Shown here one piece after another: positions 1-7,398 of a stretch of DNA of 64,000 nt. The stretch is from Ignavibacteriota bacterium (GTDB lineage Bacteria > Bacteroidota > Ignavibacteria > Ignavibacteriales > Melioribacteraceae). The DNA is taken from positions 1,860,001 to 1,924,000 of the forward strand of contig JADJWT010000001.1 of NCBI GenBank assembly GCA_016716225.1, written 5' to 3'. Numbering within the stretch: the stretch's first letter is position 1; each line of letters opens with the position of its first letter. A model generated the notes under the pieces. That model saw only the letters and a list, made by a program, of their open reading frames with translations, ran no database searches and was not told where the DNA came from. Made by a program: the position numbers and the translations under genes.

Positions 1-199
1 AAATTGGGGATTCCTTTAAGTAACTTATTCCCGCTGGATTATAAAAAATTACATTTGGGTCATCGTTGTTTGAAACAAAACTTCCGGCTAAAGCAGAAGC
101 ACGCGGACTTTGATCGAGCATCAAAAATTTAAATGTTTCTTGACCGAACAAAGTAAAATTGAAACCCAAAACTAAAATTATTACTGCGGTTTTTTTCAT
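1..199 (-). CDS. PorV/PorQ-like outer-membrane protein, 5' fragment cut by window edge
   Basis: I read this gene on the reverse strand from an ATG at 197-199; it runs off the left edge, leaving 66 codons. The start is a typical signal peptide (MKKTAVIILVLGFNFTLFGQ), followed by a stretch containing SPRASALAGS, then NDDPNVIFYNPAGIS. The pattern of small residues plus DDPN..F.NPAG is characteristic of the N-terminus of PorV/PorQ-type barrel proteins of Bacteroidota-like bacteria. Some of these are T9SS components and others are uncharacterised relatives. The 232-base gap to the next gene (forward, at 432) is divergent and must hold both promoters. The family call is reasonable; the exact role cannot be given from a fragment. 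Confidence 0.6.
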   Translation of the reverse strand, partial: MKKTAVIILVLGFNFTLFGQETFKFLMLDQSPRASALAGSFVSNNDDPNVIFYNPAGISYLKESPI

Positions 200-431
200 A
201 AATACTTAAAATTTGATAGGTGATTTTAAAGATAAAATATTATAAAGGCAAGATGATATATTTTTGCCCTAACATAATTTTTAATTCAAAAGGAACCGAA
301 TACCTAAAAATTGAGTAGAAACAATAAATAAAATTTAGAAAAAGACAAATCGGTCAGCAGATTCTACATTTTTTTTTGATATTTAATTGGGTATTTTGCA
401 ATCCAAAATTTAGAATTTTCGGTAAAATTTT

Positions 432-1019
432 TTGAAATTAACACTTATAATAGTTTTTGCATTTAATTTTGTTTTAGTAGCACAAACTAAAACTAACTTA
501 GAAATCGTTGATTCACTTATCGGAGTTTCAATATCTAAAATAAATTCTACACAAATTGATAAAAATCAAAATTTTGAGTTTAAATTCAATTCTCCGCAAG
601 AATTTAGCGCATTGTCAAATTCCGTTATTGAAAAAATGCAAAATGTGGGATTTAAGTTTAATAAAGACGAAAATAATTCTGAGGTTTTAAATTATTCAAT
701 AAAAAATATTCTGGTTGAATATCCTGAAATGTTTAGAGATGGAATTTTTGGTGAATATTTAGTTAATAGAAAAGTTGAATTAGAAAGTTCGTTTTATTTT
801 AGCGCAAATGGTAATTTAAGCAAAGTTGAAAATTTTGTATATAATTATTCTGATACTTTAGCTTACGAAGAAATTAATTCCGTTCAAAATATTGCTTACG
901 GATTTACTTCTCCGGAAATTCCAAGTGAACCATTTTTTTCAAGTTTAGTTGAACCAACTATTGCAATTGGAACAGCTGCTGTTGCGGTTTACTTATTTTT
1001 TAATGTGAGAAGTAAATAA
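432..1019 (+). CDS. Exported protein of unknown function with C-terminal membrane anchor
   Basis: I do not recognise this 195-residue protein. It opens at a TTG codon (432) with a clear signal peptide (hydrophobic to about residue 17, likely cut after VAQ). The middle is soluble, rich in Asn, Glu and Ser, and looks beta-rich. The last 25 residues form a membrane helix (around IAIGTAAVAVYLFF) ending in a basic tail (NVRSK). A signal sequence plus a tail anchor suggests a periplasmic domain held to a membrane. It stands 43 bases upstream of the BamD-like gene on the same strand, so co-transcription and an envelope role are plausible. No ATG gives a signal peptide, so the TTG start is preferred. 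Confidence 0.6.
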   Translation: MKLTLIIVFAFNFVLVAQTKTNLEIVDSLIGVSISKINSTQIDKNQNFEFKFNSPQEFSALSNSVIEKMQNVGFKFNKDENNSEVLNYSIKNILVEYPEMFRDGIFGEYLVNRKVELESSFYFSANGNLSKVENFVYNYSDTLAYEEINSVQNIAYGFTSPEIPSEPFFSSLVEPTIAIGTAAVAVYLFFNVRSK

Positions 1020-1062
1020 ATTTTAATAAATATTTTTAAATGTGATTTAGGAAAAATATCCA

Positions 1063-1815
1063 ATGAAAAAAAATTTTGTGTTATTTATAGTTTCGATTTT
1101 TATATGGAATTGTTCATCTTCTGTTGATACAACTTCTCTTACCAGCGAACAGCATTTGGAATATGCAAGAAAATTATTCCTTGAAGAAGATTATGAAGAA
1201 GCAATAAGGGAATTTCAATCAATTTTACTTCAATATACTGGAAGTCAGATTAATGATGATGCACAATATTTCTTAGCATTTTCATACTTTAAGAGAGAAC
1301 AATATTTATTATCCGCATATGAATTCAGCAAAGTTATAAGAGATACACCGGCAAGTGAATTTGTTCAAGATGCTCAATTTATGCTTGCGGAATCTTATTT
1401 TCAATTATCGCCGCATTATCAATTAGAGCAGAGTTATTCTAAAAAAGCAATTGAGGAATTTCAAGCCTTTATTGAATTTTTCCCAACACATCCAAAAGTT
1501 GAAGAGGCAGAAAAAAAGATTGCAGAATTATATGCAAAATTTGCAGAAAAAGAATATCATAGCGCAATGATTTATGAAAAAATGGAATATTTTAATGCCG
1601 CAATTCAATATTATGAAAATGTAAAAAATACATATTTTGATTCTGAGTTTGCTCCTTTAGCACATTACAAACTTATTAATTTGCTAATTTTGAAAAACAG
1701 AAAAGATGAAGCTTTGCGAAATATTGCCGATTATATAAGTAAATATCCCAACGATGATAATATTGATGAATTGAAAGAACTTAATAAGGAACTTGAGAAT
1801 TCTGTAAATGGCTAA
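1063..1815 (+). CDS. bamD: Outer-membrane assembly lipoprotein BamD-like
   Basis: This 250-residue protein matches the size and layout of BamD, the periplasmic lipoprotein that helps BamA insert beta-barrel proteins into the outer membrane. It starts with a hydrophobic signal ending in a Cys at residue 17 (IWNCSSS); Asn just before the Cys is atypical for a lipobox. Tetratricopeptide-like helical repeats fill the rest, with DYEEAIREFQSILLQY near residue 45 and further repeats carrying the aromatic/Ala pattern (QYFLAFSYFK, AQFMLAESYF, APLAHYKLINLL). The stop overlaps the start of the next gene by 8 bases. TPR lipoproteins of the YfgL/BamD kind are hard to separate without alignment. Confidence 0.8.
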   Translation: MKKNFVLFIVSIFIWNCSSSVDTTSLTSEQHLEYARKLFLEEDYEEAIREFQSILLQYTGSQINDDAQYFLAFSYFKREQYLLSAYEFSKVIRDTPASEFVQDAQFMLAESYFQLSPHYQLEQSYSKKAIEEFQAFIEFFPTHPKVEEAEKKIAELYAKFAEKEYHSAMIYEKMEYFNAAIQYYENVKNTYFDSEFAPLAHYKLINLLILKNRKDEALRNIADYISKYPNDDNIDELKELNKELENSVNG

Positions 1816-2284
1816 AAAAAAGTTTGTTAAAGATTCAATTATTATGATGACTGAATTGGTTCTACCTCAACATACAAATCAGCTTGGAAATTTGTTGGGC
1901 GGACAATTAATGCACTGGATTGATATTTGTGCTGCGTTAGCTGCAAGCAAACATTCAGAAAAAGTTTGTGTTACAGCATCAGTAGATAAAATTGATTTTC
2001 ATCACCCAATAAAATTAGGTTATGTAGTTACTTTAATTGCATCAGTTAACAGAGCGTTTAATACTTCTATGGAAGTAGGTGTAAAAGTTATAACAGAAAA
2101 TTTTGTTTTAAGAAAAAATTTGCACACAAATTCTGCTTATCTTACATTTGTTGGTGTAGATAAAAATGGCAAACCCGCTAAAGCATTTGAGATTATTCCG
2201 GAAACAGAAGATGAAAAGAGGAGATTTAACGAAGCTCTTCAAAGAAGAAAACAAAGACTTACCGAAAGGAAAAACAATAGTTAA
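1808..2284 (+). CDS. Acyl-CoA thioesterase, hotdog fold (YciA/BFIT-BACH type)
   Basis: At 158 residues this has the length of single-hotdog acyl-CoA hydrolases, which cleave acyl-CoA to free acid and CoA in the cytoplasm. Visible family features are the N-terminal TELVLPQHTNQLGNLLGGQLMHW segment (residues about 14-36, with the catalytic-region Asn/Gly cluster), then CVTASVDKIDFHHPIKLG and SMEVGVKV. The C-terminus is a charged helix (EDEKRRFNEALQRRKQRL). The gene overlaps bamD by 8 bases and ends just as the next gene's secretion signal begins, so the three are probably co-transcribed. Substrate chain length cannot be inferred. Confidence 0.85.
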   Translation: MAKKKFVKDSIIMMTELVLPQHTNQLGNLLGGQLMHWIDICAALAASKHSEKVCVTASVDKIDFHHPIKLGYVVTLIASVNRAFNTSMEVGVKVITENFVLRKNLHTNSAYLTFVGVDKNGKPAKAFEIIPETEDEKRRFNEALQRRKQRLTERKNNS

Positions 2285-4310
2285 ATTATTTTTTTTATTG
2301 TTTGTTTCTGCAAATGTTTCCGCACAAACTTTACTTAATAATTTTGGAAATTCGGAAATAATTAAAACTTATCCAGGTTTTATAAAATTTACATTTGTAG
2401 ATTTTAATAATGATGGAATTGATGATTTAATTCTTTACGGCGGTCAATCTAAAAATTTCGTACTTCACAAAGGTTTGCCGGATTCTACTTTTGCTCCTCC
2501 AGAAAAAAAATCTTTCTTTTTTCCAATTGATGATTTCAAGTGGTTAACTTCTACAAAAAAAGGTGAAAATTATTATCTGTTTGTTTCGAGAAATAAAAGA
2601 TTAGTCGGACTTGTAACATTCACTTCAAATTTTTCTCTAAAATTATTAAGCAAAATAGAGTTTAATTCTTATCCATCTTCTGTAGAAATTATTGATATAA
2701 ATAATGATTATAACAATGAAGCAATTGTTTTTGGTCCAAATTTTAATGGTATTGAAATTTTGGTTTCAAAAGGTTTCAGATTAACTCAGCAAACTTCAAT
2801 TGAACAAAATATTTTAAGAGAAATTACACCTTTAGATTTTAATCAAGATGGAAATTCCGATCTTGTGGGAATTGATATTTTAAACAACTCATTAAAATTT
2901 TTAGAAAATTATTCAAAATTTAATTTTACAGAAACACGTGAAATTAAATTTACAGAACCGATTTTATCATTTAAAAAAGTTCATTACAATAATGATGATT
3001 TTACTGATCTGGCAGTAACTGATGCAAAGGGAATAAAAATTCTTTTGGGTGATTCAGTTTATTCTTTTTCACAAAGTTTAAAATTCAATTTTGATTTTTC
3101 GCCGTCAATTTTTGAAATTGAAGATTTTAACAATAATGGATTCAAAGATATTGCAGCCGTAAATATTGATGATAATCAAGCTTATGTAAAACTTAATGAT
3201 ATAACTTACAACATTATAAATTACAATTTTAGCGGAATAACGGATTTAAAATATCTAAAAAATAAATACGTAAATGCAATTCTTCTATTAAGCAGCAAAG
3301 GAATTATCAAACAAATTGATACACAAAATAAATGGGGAAATACATTTAAATATTCCGTTGGAGGAATTCCAAATAAAATATTTTATAAGAAATCTGCAAA
3401 CAATTCTGAAACAAATATTTTTATAACTGATAATGAAAACAATTTTGTAACAAAGTTAGCTTTAAATAAAAACGGATTTTTCGCAAATCAAAATGTGGAA
3501 AAATTTGTAAATGATTTTACAAATATATCATGGTCGCCCAAAACTAATTTAACTGCTGCATTTACGGAAAAAGAAAGATTAATAGAAATCCATACCGGTG
3601 TTTTAAAATCAAAAACAACAAGTTCACAGCATTTCGTTTATACAATTAATCAAATTGAGCAAGTTTTAATTGATTCATCTAATAATATTTATACACTTCA
3701 GAAAGATTCGGATAAATTATATCAACGAAAAATTGAAATTGAGAAAGATCAATATAGGCTAAAGTCAAATAATTTTATTGATGCAGAAGTTATTGATCAA
3801 ATGATAAATTCTACAAATGATATTTATTATTGGAAATTTTCAAATAAAAATCTCACGTTAAAGAGTTTTAAGAATAATAGTAAGCGAGAATTATTCAATA
3901 TAAAATTACTTGAAAATGAAAAACCTAAAGTAACGATTATTGATAGATTGAGAAAAAATAATCAAGAATCTGTAATTTCAATTTTACACCAAAAAAGTAA
4001 CGAGACAATTATTTTTTATGATGGAAAAACAACAAAACATATAAAAACAAAAAATTTACTTTTCGGAAGTTTCCAAATTGATGAAAATAATTTTTGGTTT
4101 TCTCAAGATAAAAGGAAAAATTATATTTTATATTTCAAGAAGAAAAATAAAATTCAAAAGTTTAAATTAGATTTTACAACAAGATCAATTAAACTTCTTA
4201 CTGATTTTGAAACAGAAAATTTAATAGATTTTTGCATTGAAAATTTTAGCGGTAAACTTTATTTAGTTTATACAACGGAAGATAATTGTATAAAATTTCA
4301 GAGAATTTAA
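2211..4310 (+). CDS. Secreted FG-GAP/VCBS-repeat protein, start uncertain
   Basis: The N-terminal half carries at least five FG-GAP/VCBS-type calcium-loop repeats of the form D-x-N-x-D-x-x-D, for example FVDFNNDGIDDLILYGG, PLDFNQDGNSDLVG and EIEDFNNNGFKDIAAV. Such repeats build a beta-propeller usually found in extracellular or periplasmic binding proteins. The C-terminal half is beta-rich and unassigned. A signal peptide (KLFFLLFVSANVSAQ) begins only around base 2283. ATG codons at 2166 and 2211 give long charged leaders that overlap the thioesterase gene by 119 or 74 bases; no ATG, GTG or TTG lies immediately before the signal. I give 2211, but the true start may be nearer 2277. The stop overlaps the next ATG (TAATG). 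Confidence 0.7.
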   Translation: MKRGDLTKLFKEENKDLPKGKTIVKLFFLLFVSANVSAQTLLNNFGNSEIIKTYPGFIKFTFVDFNNDGIDDLILYGGQSKNFVLHKGLPDSTFAPPEKKSFFFPIDDFKWLTSTKKGENYYLFVSRNKRLVGLVTFTSNFSLKLLSKIEFNSYPSSVEIIDINNDYNNEAIVFGPNFNGIEILVSKGFRLTQQTSIEQNILREITPLDFNQDGNSDLVGIDILNNSLKFLENYSKFNFTETREIKFTEPILSFKKVHYNNDDFTDLAVTDAKGIKILLGDSVYSFSQSLKFNFDFSPSIFEIEDFNNNGFKDIAAVNIDDNQAYVKLNDITYNIINYNFSGITDLKYLKNKYVNAILLLSSKGIIKQIDTQNKWGNTFKYSVGGIPNKIFYKKSANNSETNIFITDNENNFVTKLALNKNGFFANQNVEKFVNDFTNISWSPKTNLTAAFTEKERLIEIHTGVLKSKTTSSQHFVYTINQIEQVLIDSSNNIYTLQKDSDKLYQRKIEIEKDQYRLKSNNFIDAEVIDQMINSTNDIYYWKFSNKNLTLKSFKNNSKRELFNIKLLENEKPKVTIIDRLRKNNQESVISILHQKSNETIIFYDGKTTKHIKTKNLLFGSFQIDENNFWFSQDKRKNYILYFKKKNKIQKFKLDFTTRSIKLLTDFETENLIDFCIENFSGKLYLVYTTEDNCIKFQRI

Positions 4311-5968
4311 TGTTAAAAAAATTTTTGTTTATAATATTTTTATTTGCTGAATACAGTTTTTCGCAAAATTTGGATTCGCTTTACAATGAATTTATTTTGC
4401 AAAATTCACAACAAAATACTTCAGCGCAATTTCAAGTATCCGATGACGAAAATATTAAATGCGGATTTGGTTTAGCCGCTTCAATTAAAACTCAACTAAA
4501 TGAATTTTCATTAGATAAACAAAGCAAAATTGAAGAAATTTTGCAACGACCAGAAATGCAGAAAAGTATCGTTTCGCCAAAGGGATATTTCAGAATTCAC
4601 TTTGATACAACCGGCGTAAATATTCCCGGTTATGATATACAAGAATTAGCAATCGCATTTGATTCGGCTTACACATACGAAATTGAATTTTTAGGTTATC
4701 CGGCTCCGCCAAAAGACGGAACTTACGGTGGCGATGATAAATATGATGTTTATGTAACAAGTGCTGCCGGCGGTTATGGATCAACAAATTTGGAAGATGA
4801 AGTTAGTGAAAATAAATATATAAGTTTTATCAAAATTCATAATTCATTTTCCGGTTCATTTTACACAAAAGGAATTGATGCCGCAAGAGTAACAGCCGCA
4901 CACGAATTTCATCATGCAATTCAAGTTGGAAATTATATTTATCGAGATTCCGATAGATTTTATTTTGAACTTACGTCAACATCAATGGAAGAATTTGTTT
5001 ATGATCATGTGAACGATTATTACAATTATATAAAAAGTTATTTCAATAAACCGAACAGAAGATTTACAAGATTTAACGGCGGAAACGACGGTTATGATGT
5101 TTCAATTTGGAATATTTTTTTAAGAGAAAAATTTGGTAACGAAATTCCGAATGTTGGTGATCAAATTATAAAAAGAAGCTGGGAATTAATGAGCGAGAAA
5201 AACCAAAGAGCAATTATTGCATTGCAAAATTCAATTAGTCAATTTGGTTATTCTTATGCTGATTTATTTAACGAGTTTGGAATTTGGTTATTCTTCACAA
5301 ATTATAGAACAAAAGAAAATAAATATTTTTCTGAAGCAGAATTTTATCCGCTAATTAAGAAAACCTCTGAGATGGAATTAAATCCAACACAAATGCCGTT
5401 TATGCTAAGCTGTGAACCAACTTCGCTAAATTATTTATTGGTAAAAGATAATTCGCAAGGATTACCAGATTCTATTTTTGCAATTTTCAGTAGTTCGGAC
5501 GTAAACGGAACATTAACCACCGGAAATAATATTGATATTGATTTTAGAATTGATGTAAATTCTTTTAACGGATCTTTCCAAGTTGGAGAAAATTATTTTG
5601 CAAAAATTGATGGAAATAATAGTAATTATATAGGTCATAGTTACATTATAAATAGGGAACTTGCTTCAAATTATATGGAAAGAACAAATGTAGATTTTGT
5701 TTTCCCGCAGCCTTTTAACTATGATGAATTTTCTAATTTATGTTTCCCAACATATACAGATGAAAGCGGTGAAGCTGAATTATATATTTATTCAACTGAT
5801 ATGAATTTGGTTTTTAATAATTCATCACCGATTTCACTTTCCGGAAAAATGATTGTAACATGGAATGGTTTAGATAAAAATATGAATAAATTAGCAAGCG
5901 GTGTTTATATTTACGTTACAAAAGCAAATGGAAAAATCAAAAAAGGAAAATTTGTAATTCTAAATTAA
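4310..5968 (+). CDS. T9SS-exported putative zinc metalloprotease (MXAN_6640-like)
   Basis: Starting from the ATG that overlaps the preceding stop, the protein has 552 residues and a clean signal peptide (LKKFLFIIFLFAEYSFSQ). An HExxH zinc motif is present in VTAAHEFHHAIQVG, with a candidate third ligand downstream in TSTSMEEFVYD. This fits a gluzincin-like peptidase, and the GGDDKYDVYVTSAAGGYG block upstream resembles the MXAN_6640 family. The C-terminus (PQPFNYDEF, then ASGVYIYVTKANGKIKKGKF) is a T9SS type A sorting domain, so the protein is probably secreted across the outer membrane and cleaved or anchored. The protease at 7399-9516 shares the same catalytic layout. Substrates are unknown. 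Confidence 0.72.
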   Translation: MLKKFLFIIFLFAEYSFSQNLDSLYNEFILQNSQQNTSAQFQVSDDENIKCGFGLAASIKTQLNEFSLDKQSKIEEILQRPEMQKSIVSPKGYFRIHFDTTGVNIPGYDIQELAIAFDSAYTYEIEFLGYPAPPKDGTYGGDDKYDVYVTSAAGGYGSTNLEDEVSENKYISFIKIHNSFSGSFYTKGIDAARVTAAHEFHHAIQVGNYIYRDSDRFYFELTSTSMEEFVYDHVNDYYNYIKSYFNKPNRRFTRFNGGNDGYDVSIWNIFLREKFGNEIPNVGDQIIKRSWELMSEKNQRAIIALQNSISQFGYSYADLFNEFGIWLFFTNYRTKENKYFSEAEFYPLIKKTSEMELNPTQMPFMLSCEPTSLNYLLVKDNSQGLPDSIFAIFSSSDVNGTLTTGNNIDIDFRIDVNSFNGSFQVGENYFAKIDGNNSNYIGHSYIINRELASNYMERTNVDFVFPQPFNYDEFSNLCFPTYTDESGEAELYIYSTDMNLVFNNSSPISLSGKMIVTWNGLDKNMNKLASGVYIYVTKANGKIKKGKFVILN

Positions 5969-6012
5969 TTGATTTAAAATCTTACAAACTCAATTTCACT
6001 CAATAAAAATTT

Positions 6013-6642
6013 ATGAGCAATAGTTCTCTTTCATTTCAGAATATATCAAAAACTTTTGGACGAAGATTAATTTTTAAAGAAATTAATTATGAATTTGTTA
6101 GTGGAAAAGTTTACGGATTTTCCGGAAGAAACGGTTCGGGTAAATCCACATTGGTTAAAATTGCTTCCGGGCTCATTTCACCAACAAAGGGCAAAGTAAT
6201 TCATAAAGATTCTGAAAAAGAAATTATTCCGGAAAAACTTCACAACCATATTGGATTTGTTTCACCATATTTGGTTTTATATGATGAATTTAATGCCGAA
6301 GAAAATCTTTATCATTTTTCTAAAATCCGCGGGATTAAATTTGATAAAGAAAGAGCAGATTATTTATTGAATGAATTTGAATTACTTCAGCGCAAGAAAG
6401 ATTTACTAAAAGGTTATTCAAGTGGAATGAAGCAAAGAATGAAATTTATTTTTGCACTTTTACATTCACCCAAAGTTTTATTTTTTGATGAACCAACTTC
6501 AAACTTAGATATTTCAGGCAAAGAAAAAGTTTATGAAATTATTGATAATGAAAGTAAAAATAATTTGGTAATAATCGCAAGTAATGAAGAACACGATTTA
6601 GCTTTGTGCAATGAAGTTTTGGAAATTGAGAATTTTAAGTAA
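6013..6642 (+). CDS. ccmA: ABC transporter ATPase, CcmA-like (haem exporter / cytochrome c maturation)
   Basis: This 209-residue cytoplasmic ATPase has Walker A GRNGSGKST (residues 38-46), the ABC signature YSSGMKQRMKF, and Walker B VLFFDEPTSNLD. It is short, with no membrane region, and matches CcmA in length. CcmA is the ATPase partner of CcmB in the CcmABCD complex that delivers haem to CcmE for cytochrome c maturation. The gene directly downstream (6680) is CcmB-like, which is the main support for this name over a generic ABC ATPase. No ccmC, ccmE or ccmF is seen in the window. Confidence 0.78.
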   Translation: MSNSSLSFQNISKTFGRRLIFKEINYEFVSGKVYGFSGRNGSGKSTLVKIASGLISPTKGKVIHKDSEKEIIPEKLHNHIGFVSPYLVLYDEFNAEENLYHFSKIRGIKFDKERADYLLNEFELLQRKKDLLKGYSSGMKQRMKFIFALLHSPKVLFFDEPTSNLDISGKEKVYEIIDNESKNNLVIIASNEEHDLALCNEVLEIENFK

Positions 6643-6679
6643 ATGAAGAATCAAGAATCAAGTTTCTAATGTCAATAGA

Positions 6680-7339
6680 ATGAAAATAATTTCGGTACTT
6701 AAAAAAGATTGGGAATCTGAACTTAGAACTCGTTATGCAATAAACGCATTAGCGATGTTTATTCTTGTTACAATTAGCGTGATTTTATTTTCAATCGGAC
6801 AAGAAAAAGTAAGTGTTCATTTAACCGGCGGATTATTTTGGGTAGTAATTTTCTTTTCTGCAATGTCCGGATTATCACGAGCATTTGTTTCCGAGGAAGA
6901 AAGAGGAACAACACTAACACTTCAATTAATTGCAGCACCATCCACAATTTATTTTGGCAAATTATTCTTCAATCTCGTTCTTGTTTTTATAATGAACATT
7001 GCAATTTTTATACTTTATTATTTGCTCTTCGAATCATTTGTTATTTTAAACTTCTTACTTTTTTTTGTTTCATTATTTTTTGGAAGTATTGGAATTGCAA
7101 TTTCATCCACAATAATTGCGGCAATAATTTCTAAGGCAAATACTAAGGGAACACTTTATCCGGTTTTATCATTTCCAATTTTATTACCGCTTATTTTAAC
7201 TCTAATGGAATTAACAAAATTTGCAATGGATGGGGATACAATTGTTCAATCTTACGCAGAATTGATGGTTTTAATTTCTTACGATGTTATAATGATAACT
7301 GCCGGATATATGTTGTTTGATTTTATTTGGAAAGATTAA
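6680..7339 (+). CDS. ccmB: Haem exporter protein CcmB
   Basis: The 219-residue protein has six predicted membrane spans and begins with the soluble KKDWESELRTRYAINAL stretch typical of CcmB. Further hallmarks are GLFWVVIFFSAMSGLSRAF, the EEERGTTLTLQLIAAPS loop, and a late GTLYPVLSFPILLPLIL segment. CcmB is the inner-membrane permease partner of CcmA in haem handling for c-type cytochromes. It follows ccmA by 37 bases. A hairpin repeat lies 4 bases after its stop and probably marks the transcript end, because the next gene is on the other strand. Confidence 0.85.
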   Translation: MKIISVLKKDWESELRTRYAINALAMFILVTISVILFSIGQEKVSVHLTGGLFWVVIFFSAMSGLSRAFVSEEERGTTLTLQLIAAPSTIYFGKLFFNLVLVFIMNIAIFILYYLLFESFVILNFLLFFVSLFFGSIGIAISSTIIAAIISKANTKGTLYPVLSFPILLPLILTLMELTKFAMDGDTIVQSYAELMVLISYDVIMITAGYMLFDFIWKD

Positions 7340-7343
7340 TTTT

Positions 7344-7384
7344 GTAGAGGCGCAAAATCCATTTTTTTATGGATGCGCCTCTAC
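7344..7384. repeat. Hairpin repeat, copy 1 (between convergent genes)
   Basis: This is a strong inverted repeat. GTAGAGGCGC (7344-7353) pairs exactly with GCGCCTCTAC (7375-7384), and inside it ATCCAT (7357-7362) pairs with ATGGAT (7369-7374) around a T-rich loop. It sits between the convergent stops at 7339 and 7399. There is no T-run after the stem, so it is not a classic intrinsic terminator, but it could terminate or stabilise both transcripts. It is clearly related to the copy at 9664-9702. Confidence 0.8.
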
Positions 7385-7398
7385 GTGAAATTATACTA

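Noticed and set aside
6838..7134. 98-residue forward frame inside ccmB
   Set aside because: It overlaps the strongly supported ccmB in another frame and has no family features.
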